This document shows, piece after piece, positions 8,448 to 16,670 of a stretch of DNA of 35,562 nucleotides. Origin of the DNA: Methylobacter sp. (lineage in GTDB: Bacteria; Pseudomonadota; Gammaproteobacteria; Methylococcales; Methylomonadaceae); contig NZ_JALOCF010000052.1 in assembly GCF_023227905.1 (NCBI RefSeq), positions 1 through 35,562 of the forward strand. Direction: 5' to 3'. A program made the position numbers and the translations under genes. Position 1 is the first letter of the stretch. Each line of letters opens with the position of its first letter. The notes beneath the pieces are model-generated. The model saw only the letters and a list, made by a program, of their open reading frames with translations, did no database searches and was not told the origin of the DNA.

Positions 8448-9278
8448 TTATTTAAGACCCGATGCCAATGGAGGATGGAGAGCCGAGTCGGCTTCTTCAA
8501 GCTCCTGTCTAAACTTGTCGAATTCTTTTTTCCAGGATTCTTTGTTGTAACCCCAATTGCCCTCGGCCAACAGCCGCTCACCCAGCGCGAATTCCGACTT
8601 TACCTGGCTTAGAGCATCCTCCTCGCCCTCTTCCCAAAGTGCCTGGGCATAAAACAGGTGGTTGAGCGGATGCCCCGGATGTTCCCTGGCGGCTTTTTCC
8701 AGCAGTTCCAGCGCCTTATCGATATCGCCTATGCCATTGGGCCAAGCCGGGGCTTTGAGATACAACGCCCCTAAAAGGCGTAGCGGCCCGCCGTCGTCAA
8801 TGCCGGGGCTCAAGGCCAGCGCTTGTTTCATCTCGCTTTCCAGCCGGTCAAGGTTCTCCACGGCCAAGGTGATGTGTTCGCGCACCGCCAGGCCGAGATT
8901 CGCCGCCAAGTAATAATGCACAGCCCCGTTACCGCCTTGCGCCAAAGCGATTTCAGCAAAGCGGACGCCTTCGGCGGCCAACTTTTCGCGTTTTTCCTGG
9001 TTGGCTTCGCGTTCGGCCAGGTGCAAACAGATCCGGCTGCCCAGAGCGGTGCGGCGCACCGCCGGTTCCTGAGTGTCGCGCAGGACATTCAGCGCGCAAG
9101 CCAAGGTGTGGGTATCGCTTAAGGGGCTCAGCCGATTTTGTTCGGCAACCAGCGCGGCAACCGCCTGCTTGGGGCACTCGGAAAGCAGGTCAGGCTGGAC
9201 TTGGCCGTGCTGGAGGCTGGCACAGCCCGACAGAAAGGCCAGAATCGAAACAGCAGTAAGAAGTCGTGCTCTGTTCAA
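8448..9278 (-). CDS. bstC: BstC-like TPR lipoprotein of the sterol transport system
   Basis: This is the last gene of the sterol locus. The 276-aa product has a lipoprotein signal with lipobox LSGC (Cys19). It is otherwise alpha-helical and resembles TRAP-transporter T components (TatT-type TPR proteins); helical repeats run from about residue 60 to 230, e.g. ALELLEKAAREHPGHPLNHL. The start is TTG 9278, preceded by GGGGA about 9 bases upstream, and lies 3 bases after the bstB stop. BstC of Methylococcus capsulatus, as I recall, is an outer-membrane-associated helical-repeat protein that binds sterols and acts with BstA and BstB. Gene order and domain type match, so I infer the same role: receiving sterol at the outer membrane. 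The identification rests more on context than on unique motifs. Confidence 0.75.
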   Translation of the reverse strand: MNRARLLTAVSILAFLSGCASLQHGQVQPDLLSECPKQAVAALVAEQNRLSPLSDTHTLACALNVLRDTQEPAVRRTALGSRICLHLAEREANQEKREKLAAEGVRFAEIALAQGGNGAVHYYLAANLGLAVREHITLAVENLDRLESEMKQALALSPGIDDGGPLRLLGALYLKAPAWPNGIGDIDKALELLEKAAREHPGHPLNHLFYAQALWEEGEEDALSQVKSEFALGERLLAEGNWGYNKESWKKEFDKFRQELEEADSALHPPLASGLK

Positions 9279-9281
9279 AGC

Positions 9282-10121
9282 TTATTTCCCCTTAGTCCAC
9301 AGCTTGACCATAGGTTCGAACACGGCCGCATCCACGCTGGCAAAGGATTCGATTCCGAACACATCGCAGAGCTTTTTGCCTTCGGGATCGACGCACATCC
9401 CCTCCAGCGCCTTGCCGAAGCGGGCGCGTTCTTCCGCAGTCGTGGTAGCGCTGTCGGCCACCACGCCCATCAGCGGGATTTCCTCGGACGTGAAGATAGC
9501 GTCAAGAGGCGTCGTCAAATGAAGCGAGCTGAGCCCGGCGAATTGTTGCTCGTTCAAAATAACGGCGTCCAGCTCCCCTTTATCCAAAGAGCGCAGCGCG
9601 CGAATGGCCTGATTGGACGGTTTTAGGACAAAGAAACCGGCAGGGTCGTATTTTCCGGCAAAAACAATCCTGCCGATGAATGATGGCTCTTCCAATGCCG
9701 TACCGCCCAAGGTCTTGCCTTTCAGCTCGTCCAGGCTCTTGTACTTATCTTTCCTGACCATGACCCGGTAACGCTCGCTGGTGCGACCTTTGATCCTGGG
9801 CTGGACCACCGGCACTAAGTTATGCTGGTTGCGCAATTCCAAATAAAGGCCCAAGGAGGTGATCGCGAACTTGGGCTTTTTAGCGGCTATCTGCTTCCTG
9901 CATTCGTCCGACTTGGTGGTGAACAGACTGTTGAAGCTGTTCGCCTGCCACTGACCGGCGCGTTCCACCACCCGCAGCATGGAATTCATCGCCTCGCTGG
10001 CATCCTTGGCATTAACGGAGCCGCCGGGGTAGCACACTACGATTATTTCGGGATTGGGGGCTGCCCTTACGGTAAGGGAAATCAACAGGCTGGCAATAAT
10101 AAGATAAGTTTTTCGCATCAT
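9282..10121 (-). CDS. bstB: BstB-like periplasmic sterol-binding protein
   Basis: This is a 279-aa periplasmic binding protein of the phosphonate-binding PhnD-like fold. It has a Sec signal (MMRKTYLIIASLLISLTVRA, cleavage before APNPE). PhnD-like hallmarks are ITSLGLYLEL near 85-95, YKSLDELKGKTLGG near 127-140, and a hinge followed by ALRSLDKGELDAVIL near 180-195. Its start overlaps the bstA stop by 4 bases (ATGA), which indicates translational coupling. In Methylococcus capsulatus BstB is a periplasmic protein of this fold that binds C-4 methyl sterols; I infer the same here from gene order bstA-bstB-bstC next to sdmA. Two cysteines flank a loop near 73 and others lie near the C-terminus. 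A phosphonate or phosphate ABC function is unlikely because no ABC ATPase or permease is nearby. Confidence 0.8.
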   Translation of the reverse strand: MMRKTYLIIASLLISLTVRAAPNPEIIVVCYPGGSVNAKDASEAMNSMLRVVERAGQWQANSFNSLFTTKSDECRKQIAAKKPKFAITSLGLYLELRNQHNLVPVVQPRIKGRTSERYRVMVRKDKYKSLDELKGKTLGGTALEEPSFIGRIVFAGKYDPAGFFVLKPSNQAIRALRSLDKGELDAVILNEQQFAGLSSLHLTTPLDAIFTSEEIPLMGVVADSATTTAEERARFGKALEGMCVDPEGKKLCDVFGIESFASVDAAVFEPMVKLWTKGK

Positions 10122-12829
10122 GGTTTTCTCTTGTAATCAATCAACTGTCCGATGGCCGGGGCCACGACGAGGGTTGCGGTCAGGCAGCATAACAGCCCGA
10201 TGGTGATACTCACGCCCAGGGAAGACACGCCCCGATAGCTGGCCAGGGTAATAGCGCCCAGCCCGGCTAATTCGGTGCCTGCGGCCAGGCCGATCACTTT
10301 GCCGGCAGCCAGGCTGACTTGCAAGGGGGTATGGCCTTTCAATTCGCCCCAGCGATAGCTGAACCATACGCCGTAATCCACCGCTAGCGCAATCACGAGG
10401 GGCAATGCGACGATGTTGGCATAATTATAGCGAATATCGCCCAGGGCCATCAGTCCCAGCATCCAGCCGCCGCCGATCAGCAACGGTAATATCGCCAGCG
10501 CGAAACCGCGTACGCTGCGCGTCGCCGCCATAACCCAAAGCAGGCACAACGCCAAGGCCAATTGCGTGCCATGGGTAAAACTTTCCACCACGGATTTGGC
10601 AAGCGTCTGATGCGTGGTTGGAAAACCGGTCGCTTCCGGCGAAACGCTATACACGTCTGTTATCAGCGCATCGAGATTGTCGGGATCGTACACGGTTTTT
10701 GCCGGAAAGGCGTAAACTGCGATGCTGCCGTCAGCGGCAAAGAAGCGGTCGCGCAGGGTCATCGGCAACTGCTCCGGGGTGAGCGGCCGAGCCTGCCGCC
10801 AGGCGTCGATGACTTTAAGCCCGGTATCTGCTCCGGACAGCCAGGCGCGCAAGAAACTTTCGCTACGAATCCGCCCCTGTCCGCCATCTGCGGCGAGTTT
10901 GACCGAGATGGACGCCACTTGTTCGCGCACTTTTTCCAAACTTTCGACCAGGTTGGCATGCCCCGCGGAGAATGCCTGCTCCTGAGCTTCGTCGATAATG
11001 GCAGTGCTGTTTTCCAGCACTGCCTGTAATAATTCGAATGATTTTACGGACAAGCCTTCCCGGTCGAGTTCGGCGACCTGTTTGGCATAGGCAGTCCGGG
11101 CGAACGCTTCGCCGATGCTGACGGCTTTGCGGAGGCGTTGGTCGGCATCCGCAGGAAACAGGTTCGTCAGCGACTGCACCTTGGCAACCGTCTTGAGTTT
11201 GCCCGCCTCATCGGTAATCCGCCGGGCTTCGGCCATGTCCTTGGCGGTAAAAATGATGACTTCGGACTGGTAGTCGCTTTCCGCCACCATACGCCGTTGG
11301 TAATAGGCGGCCTGGGAATCTTCAGGCAGCATGGCCAGCACGTCGTAGTCGAACGGGATGGCGAAGCCTTTTACCCCGCCAATCACAGCAAAACCCAAGG
11401 CCAGCATGACCAGCACTACCGCAACGGGTGTGGGGAACGCGCCAGTATGCTTCCATATTCGTGCCGGAACCGGCGGCGTGCTTAGCGAGGGGATGTCCCT
11501 CAGCTTGGGCGGCAGTAAAGCGTACAGCGCGGGCTGAACCATCCAGGTGCTGATCAGGATCATCAACACGCCTTTGGCCGCCACCACGCCCAGTTCGGCA
11601 AAACCCGGAAAATCCACCGTGGTCAAGGCGCCGAAGATCAGCAGCGAGGCGCCGCCCGCCGTCAGTACCGCTATAAAAGATGAGCCGATGCCGGCTCCTA
11701 TGGCCTCAACCAGGGGCTTGCCTGCGCGGCGCTCATCGGCGATACGCGAAGAGGTAAAGATGCCGTAGTCCGCCCCCAACCCGAACAGGATGGCGATAAA
11801 GGCGGCGGTGATCATGGTCAGGTGGCCGACGGTGACCAAAGCCAAGCCCAAGCTCCACAGCACGCCGAGTCCCATCGGGATGAAAATCAGCGCGGCCCAG
11901 CGCAGGCTGCGGACTACCAATAAAATCAATGCGACGATCAAAGCGGCGGAAGTAAAAACCACCAGGATGATATCCTTGCGGATATTGACGTATTCCTCGT
12001 ACTCGATGGCCGGTAATCCGGTCAGGCCCACAGTGGGCGGCGTGCGGCCGGCGGCTTTGGCTTGTCCGGCCAGGTCTTCCGACACCTGCTTGACCTTGTC
12101 GACGAAAGGGCCAAGGTTTTTGAAATCCCCGGAAGAATTTTTCGGGTGGACGAATAAAAACAGCATTTGCCCGTCGCGCGAGGCAAAGTAGCCGTCGGAC
12201 ATGCCCCCTGCCCCGTTTTGGGCCAATAGCCGGTTCCAGTTTAAACTGGCTGGCGCTGTTTCTGCGGACAGCCAGCGCTGCCACTCTTCCAGGAAAAACG
12301 CCGCCAAGTTCAAGCTTGCTTCGGCGGTTTGCAGATCAGTGTCCGCCCCGCCCAGCGGCGGATGATCTTTGCTCCAATTCAGCGCTTTGCGCAGATTTTC
12401 TTCCATCTCGCTAGCCGGAATCGGCTGATCCGCCATTGCGGCCAGCTTGTCCAGACTCTCGGACGGCATCAGCAGGTAGGCGTGATCCAGAAAAAACGTC
12501 ATATCGAGACGGGCGGTCGCCTGGTCGATCTCGGGTTCTGTCTGAAGTTTGGCGGCCAGCTCGTTGGCAAAGGACTCCAATTCGTTGCGCGGCGCACCCT
12601 CCAGAACCACCATCAGATCCGAGGCGGCGCCGAAATTTTTCAAGAAATCGTTGAAGCGCTTCACCACCGGTGTATTCTGGGGAAGCAACGCTTGGCGCGA
12701 GGTGTGGACCGGGAGTTGCGCCGTTGCCCATCCGGCCAGGATCGACATAGCCAAAGCCACCCCCAAGATGCGCCAAGGGTTTCTGGCGGAGTATTCGGCG
12801 AGTTTGGCAATGCGCTGGGTGATTTTCAT
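10118..12829 (-). CDS. bstA: BstA-like RND/MMPL family sterol transporter
   Basis: This inner-membrane RND transporter of the MMPL/HpnN type is inferred to lift sterol from the inner membrane to BstB. I chose ATG 12829 (903 aa, starting MKITQRIAKLAEYS), 19 bases after the sdmA stop, with CGGAA upstream. An earlier alternative start at 12883 would overlap sdmA by 35 bases. The protein shows the two-fold RND layout: a first helix near residues 20-40, a large periplasmic loop, then five helices. This pattern is repeated in the second half. Both halves carry the same signature, GLGADYGIFTSSR and ALAVDYGVWFSYRW. HpnN, the hopanoid transporter, is the closest well-known relative. Position between sdmA and a PhnD-like protein favours BstA. 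The next gene overlaps its stop by 4 bases. Confidence 0.85.
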   Translation of the reverse strand: MKITQRIAKLAEYSARNPWRILGVALAMSILAGWATAQLPVHTSRQALLPQNTPVVKRFNDFLKNFGAASDLMVVLEGAPRNELESFANELAAKLQTEPEIDQATARLDMTFFLDHAYLLMPSESLDKLAAMADQPIPASEMEENLRKALNWSKDHPPLGGADTDLQTAEASLNLAAFFLEEWQRWLSAETAPASLNWNRLLAQNGAGGMSDGYFASRDGQMLFLFVHPKNSSGDFKNLGPFVDKVKQVSEDLAGQAKAAGRTPPTVGLTGLPAIEYEEYVNIRKDIILVVFTSAALIVALILLVVRSLRWAALIFIPMGLGVLWSLGLALVTVGHLTMITAAFIAILFGLGADYGIFTSSRIADERRAGKPLVEAIGAGIGSSFIAVLTAGGASLLIFGALTTVDFPGFAELGVVAAKGVLMILISTWMVQPALYALLPPKLRDIPSLSTPPVPARIWKHTGAFPTPVAVVLVMLALGFAVIGGVKGFAIPFDYDVLAMLPEDSQAAYYQRRMVAESDYQSEVIIFTAKDMAEARRITDEAGKLKTVAKVQSLTNLFPADADQRLRKAVSIGEAFARTAYAKQVAELDREGLSVKSFELLQAVLENSTAIIDEAQEQAFSAGHANLVESLEKVREQVASISVKLAADGGQGRIRSESFLRAWLSGADTGLKVIDAWRQARPLTPEQLPMTLRDRFFAADGSIAVYAFPAKTVYDPDNLDALITDVYSVSPEATGFPTTHQTLAKSVVESFTHGTQLALALCLLWVMAATRSVRGFALAILPLLIGGGWMLGLMALGDIRYNYANIVALPLVIALAVDYGVWFSYRWGELKGHTPLQVSLAAGKVIGLAAGTELAGLGAITLASYRGVSSLGVSITIGLLCCLTATLVVAPAIGQLIDYKRKP

Positions 12830-12848
12830 TGGCGGGAGATTCCGTTGG

Positions 12849-13955
12849 TCAATTCGCGCAAACAGCTTGCGCGTTTTTGGCACGCTCCAAATAGCCTTCC
12901 CACTTTCGTGCGGTCAAGCGCTGGAACATCGGCACCACGGGGTTGAGTTCGATGGGCGGCGCATTCCAGTAAATTTCGTAGCTTAACTGTTCGGCTTCCA
13001 GGGCAACGCCGTCTTCATCGAGTATGGGCTTGAATACCAATGGCTTGGCAATGTTCAACACCCATTGGGTCAGCCACTTCGGGGTTTTCATGGAAATCAG
13101 CGGAATCTTCAGGGCATCGAAATAAAACAGGAAAAACACTCGCGTGGTGCGCTCGTCGATTGGCAGCATAAACGACCAATTCTTGATGCTGTCGCCGGTA
13201 TTGGTCCATTGATAGGGATACTCGTAGCACAACTCAATGGAGCGGGTATTGACCCGGTTGCGGTCAACGAAAATCCCGGAAATCCGGCCGCCGGCCATAT
13301 AGGCGTCGTAAGTCAGGTAAACCCTGTCGTCATCGGCCTCGTGATGGGTCAGCTTGGCATCGATGAAAGGCTTGTATTTACGGTGCAGGAAGGCGTGGGA
13401 GAAATCGCAGATATTGTCGATGACCATGGAATGATGCGTGCGCCAAGTGTAATCAACGGCAAAGTTGGCCCAGGTGTTATCGCCGGTGAGTTCGGGTATG
13501 TCCGGAATCTTATGCTCGGAGGCTAGTTCCGGAGCGCCGGGAAACAACCAGATCAGGCCATAGCGGATTTGCACAGGATAAGTCCGCAGCTGTTTCTTGA
13601 TCAGCGGGTTACCGAAGCTGTCATGGGAGTAATCCTCCAACCGGCCTTTCCTGTTGTAGGCCCAGCCATGATAGGCGCAGCGCAAATTGCACTTGTCTAC
13701 TGCGCCCTGGCTGAGCTTGAGTTGCCGATGCGCACAGCGGTTCTGCATGGCGGCGAGCACGCCGTCTTCGCCTCGATAAAGCGCAATGGTGGTGTTCCAG
13801 AAAACGACCTCTTTGACCTGGCCTTTTTTTACAGCACTATCGTATTCCACTACGTACCAGCGGTCAGGGTCCATTCCAGCGGCGCGAGCCTTTTGGCGCG
13901 AATTTTTAGCTTCCGCAAAGGAAGGTGGCGGGGATTTCGTCTGCGCGTTAGTCAT
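12849..13955 (-). CDS. sdmA: SdmA-like Rieske oxygenase, sterol C-4 demethylation
   Basis: This 368-aa Rieske non-heme iron oxygenase oxidises a C-4 methyl group of the sterol so that it can be lost. The Rieske [2Fe-2S] ligands are C74-x-H76 and C93-x2-H96 (CAHRQLKL...CAYHGWAY). The mononuclear iron site reads N181-x2-D184-x2-H187-x3-H191 (NICDFSHAFLH), with an acidic DEDG stretch near 313-316 as likely third ligand. The H-x3-H spacing is shorter than the common H-x4-H. It lies 40 bases downstream of sdmB and 19 bases upstream of bstA. SdmA and SdmB together remove one C-4 methyl in Methylococcus capsulatus (established). The reductase supplying electrons is not seen here. Confidence 0.85.
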   Translation of the reverse strand: MTNAQTKSPPPSFAEAKNSRQKARAAGMDPDRWYVVEYDSAVKKGQVKEVVFWNTTIALYRGEDGVLAAMQNRCAHRQLKLSQGAVDKCNLRCAYHGWAYNRKGRLEDYSHDSFGNPLIKKQLRTYPVQIRYGLIWLFPGAPELASEHKIPDIPELTGDNTWANFAVDYTWRTHHSMVIDNICDFSHAFLHRKYKPFIDAKLTHHEADDDRVYLTYDAYMAGGRISGIFVDRNRVNTRSIELCYEYPYQWTNTGDSIKNWSFMLPIDERTTRVFFLFYFDALKIPLISMKTPKWLTQWVLNIAKPLVFKPILDEDGVALEAEQLSYEIYWNAPPIELNPVVPMFQRLTARKWEGYLERAKNAQAVCAN

Positions 13956-13995
13956 ATTCGGGGCTCCGGTTCGTGGTTAAGGAGGGATCGATTGT

Positions 13996-15012
13996 TTACT
14001 TCGCAGGAACGATCAAGCCTCTGCGTGCGAAATCTTCATAGGCTTCCTGCACTGCCTGGGATAATTGGGTGGGTTGGTAGCCCAACTCCTGTTTCGCCTT
14101 GTCATGGTCCGCCCGGCGGCGCATCTGGAGCAAGCGCACCGCGCCCGGCGTGAATCGCCTGGGCAGATTGGGGAATGCCCTGTACCAGGTCTTGTCGGTC
14201 ACTTCGGCCAACAGGGCCATCAGGTATGGAGGAAGCCGCAATCGGGGCAATGGTCGGCCGGTAGTTTCCCTAAATAGCGCCATCAAATCGTCCACGCTGG
14301 CATAGGCGGTGCTGAAAATGTACTTCTGCCCTGAGCGCCCATGCCGCATGGCTAAGACATGGCCTTCGGCGATATCGCGACCGGATACCCATTCGAAACC
14401 TCCAGGAATGTAGGCGCGCAGAGCTCCGTGGGCGTAATCGATCAGTACCCGACCCATGCGCGAAGGCATGTAATCGTGGGGCCCGATAATGGCGCAGGAG
14501 GTGGCGACGACCACATTCAGGCCGTTGGCGTGTGCCTTAAGGCACTCATGCTCGGTGAGATGCTTGGTAAAGCCGTAAGGCAAATGACGGTCAAAAGGAT
14601 AGAACGGCATGCCCTCGTGGCTGGAACGGTCCGCTTCGTAGCCGGTGGCGCTCAATGATCCCGACACCACAACCTTGTCGATGCCGTGGCGCTCGGCTGC
14701 CTTTAGAATATGGATTGTACCGCGGACGTTGGTATCGAATATTTCGCGCTTATGGGCCGCATTGCCTTCAATGGTCGAGACCAGAGCGGCGCAATGATAA
14801 ACGCGGGCGCAGCCGCGCACGGCGGCGGATACTGCCTCGCTGTTGCGCAGGTCGGCAAACACACGCTCCACGTCGAGACCGTCCAATGCGCCGTTGTCGC
14901 GTTCGGTGCGCATCATCACTCGCACTTGCTCGCCCTCTGCGAGCAGGCGGCGAACCAGGTTAGCGCCAAGGTGTCCGGTGGCGCCTGTAACGAGCGTGAT
15001 TCCGGTACTCAT
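13996..15012 (-). CDS. sdmB: SdmB-like NAD(P)-dependent sterol dehydrogenase/decarboxylase
   Basis: This extended short-chain dehydrogenase/reductase of the 3-beta-hydroxysteroid dehydrogenase type is inferred to oxidise the sterol 3-hydroxyl with decarboxylation at C-4, after SdmA has made the acid. I chose ATG 15012 (338 aa), which puts the nucleotide motif TGATGHLG at residues 9-16, as usual for the family. A TTG at 15051 would add 13 residues without a ribosome-binding site. The active-site YxxxK is Y146-GFT-K150, with serines at 117 and 119. The C-terminal half (RPLPRLRLPPYLMALLAEV) fits substrate binding in the 3-beta-HSD group. Next to sdmA and downstream of squalene epoxidase, it matches the known SdmA/SdmB pair. 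Confidence 0.85.
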   Translation of the reverse strand: MSTGITLVTGATGHLGANLVRRLLAEGEQVRVMMRTERDNGALDGLDVERVFADLRNSEAVSAAVRGCARVYHCAALVSTIEGNAAHKREIFDTNVRGTIHILKAAERHGIDKVVVSGSLSATGYEADRSSHEGMPFYPFDRHLPYGFTKHLTEHECLKAHANGLNVVVATSCAIIGPHDYMPSRMGRVLIDYAHGALRAYIPGGFEWVSGRDIAEGHVLAMRHGRSGQKYIFSTAYASVDDLMALFRETTGRPLPRLRLPPYLMALLAEVTDKTWYRAFPNLPRRFTPGAVRLLQMRRRADHDKAKQELGYQPTQLSQAVQEAYEDFARRGLIVPAK

Positions 15013-15171
15013 CGCACTAATCCGAGGCAGCGCCTCCAACGGGGCAGACAACAGATCAAGTCGAGGCGCTCAGATGCCATAGTCCTTGTTTTAACATGGG
15101 TTTTGCACAATATCATACGCGCTGCTTTATTCTGTTCTTTTGTTTGTATGTTCATTTTCCAAATCTTTACC

Positions 15172-15194
15172 AAGCCATAAGCGGTTTATGGCTT
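15172..15194. promoter_or_regulatory. Perfect inverted repeat between sqe and sdmB
   Basis: AAGCCATAA and TTATGGCTT form a perfect 9-bp inverted repeat around 5 bases. It lies about 160 bases before the sdmB start and 33 bases after the sqe stop. It has no T run on the minus strand, so it could be an operator, a processing hairpin or a weak terminator that splits the sterol locus into two transcripts. This is sequence observation only. Confidence 0.3.
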
Positions 15195-15227
15195 TAGCAG
15201 GATAATTTCGCCCGCAAACAGCACGAC

Positions 15228-16670
15228 TTAAGGCCGCTGAATATTTGCGCCGTAACCGGAGTAAGCCAGATATTTCATTTTTTCGAGATAACGATAAAAA
15301 AGCACCGCCAACGGAACCTCATTTTTTAACAATGGCTTAATGATGACAATCGCATCCGCAAGAAGTTTTATTGCCTTGGGTAAATTCGAAATGTTATGGC
15401 GCACTAAATTGCCGGCACCGAACGCGGTCAAAAAACAAAATTGCTTCATCAACGTGTAGTGGTTCCTGTTCAGGCCGGCCAACATGGCAATCGACTCTTG
15501 CGCGTTCATACCGCCGCACTGCAAGTATTTGAATACCGCCGTCTTAAGCAAGTCGTTCGACATAACACCGTAGAGTGCGTTAGCAAGAATATTAAGATTG
15601 GCATTAGCGTTCTGTCTTTCACGGTAATAGGCTTCGATTTTTTCGTGAATCAAATCGATATTATTGAAATCAGGCATCGCCAATAAATGCGCGCTCAATA
15701 TTTGGATATCGGAAAATATCGCTGTCAATCCGCCGCCCGTTAAGGGATGACGCATATTCAGCGCATCACCCAGCAGCACAGCGCCTTTCCGGACGATGGG
15801 CTTTGCCGCCATGTAATGATTAGGCATGACTTTAAATCCGCCTTCCTGCAAGGCCTGCTGATAGCTGTTAAGCATACCTTCGGGGATGTAAGGCGTGACA
15901 TTGACATCCAAATACGTTTGTATCAATTGCTTCTTAGGAAGCTGCTCCGCTGGAAAATCAATTAAAATCCTGACTTCATTACTGGAAATCGGATAACAAA
16001 TGAACGGCGTCGGCCCGGATAAAAACACATGGCCATGTTTTGGAAAAGGCATGTCGCAGTCTTTTAAAATCAAACCGATAAAGAAAGACGTCACGGTTTT
16101 TTCATTATTACTGAGATGCTCCCTAAAGTTTGAAAAGAACCCATCGCTGGTAATGGTCAAAGGCGCATGTATGGTCTTAGTCTTGGATGTAAGCGAATCC
16201 CGGTAATTAACGCCAATAATCTCGTTGCGTTCATTTTCCTGAAGCTGCAACGCCTTGCCATGAATTTGCGTAACCGATTCATTATCCAGTGCAGAGGCTC
16301 TAATTTGCTGTAAAAACAGGCCATTATGCAAGCCCATCCCTCTATAATCCGTCGGATAAGGAATAGTAATCCTCTCGTCGCCTTGCAGTATTGCGTAACC
16401 TTCAACCGGCTGCGCATCAAAACCATCCAGCAAATGCCCAAGCCCCATCTGCTTGAGCGACAACACCGCCCCAGGCTGTAACAATTCACCGACAATACGT
16501 TTTTTCTCCTCAAAGGAATAATCGATTAACGCTATCTTGATACCTTTGGGGGCAAGATAAGCGGCGATGCTGGCACCCGCCATTCCTGCGCCAATAATGC
16601 AAATGTCGAACCCGGATTCCTCTGAGCTACTGGATGCACATCCTTTAAACTGCGGTGATTGTTTTATCAT
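15228..16670 (-). CDS. sqe: Squalene epoxidase (squalene monooxygenase)
   Basis: This FAD monooxygenase converts squalene to 2,3-oxidosqualene, the first committed step of sterol synthesis. The 480-aa protein has the FAD-binding GAGMAG at 27-32 after a beta strand (FDICII), the family-specific GELLQPGAVLSLKQMGL near 61-77, and the second FAD signature GDALNMRHPLTGGG at 301-314, which is diagnostic for squalene epoxidases. The start overlaps the cyclase stop by 4 bases (ATGA), so both are translationally coupled. The C-terminus has hydrophobic segments consistent with membrane association, as in eukaryotic ERG1/SQLE. Base composition is more AT-rich than the sdm/bst genes downstream. Confidence 0.95.
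   Translation of the reverse strand: MIKQSPQFKGCASSSSEESGFDICIIGAGMAGASIAAYLAPKGIKIALIDYSFEEKKRIVGELLQPGAVLSLKQMGLGHLLDGFDAQPVEGYAILQGDERITIPYPTDYRGMGLHNGLFLQQIRASALDNESVTQIHGKALQLQENERNEIIGVNYRDSLTSKTKTIHAPLTITSDGFFSNFREHLSNNEKTVTSFFIGLILKDCDMPFPKHGHVFLSGPTPFICYPISSNEVRILIDFPAEQLPKKQLIQTYLDVNVTPYIPEGMLNSYQQALQEGGFKVMPNHYMAAKPIVRKGAVLLGDALNMRHPLTGGGLTAIFSDIQILSAHLLAMPDFNNIDLIHEKIEAYYRERQNANANLNILANALYGVMSNDLLKTAVFKYLQCGGMNAQESIAMLAGLNRNHYTLMKQFCFLTAFGAGNLVRHNISNLPKAIKLLADAIVIIKPLLKNEVPLAVLFYRYLEKMKYLAYSGYGANIQRP

Noticed and set aside
11733..12284. Long open frame (183 codons) on the same strand as bstA in another frame
   Set aside because: It lies wholly inside the well-supported RND gene, is rich in Arg/Gly/His and shows no domain; it is a GC-driven shadow.
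13569..14153. Plus-strand frame of 194 codons
   Set aside because: It is antisense to sdmA and sdmB and spans both genes; composition is random and there is no ribosome-binding site.
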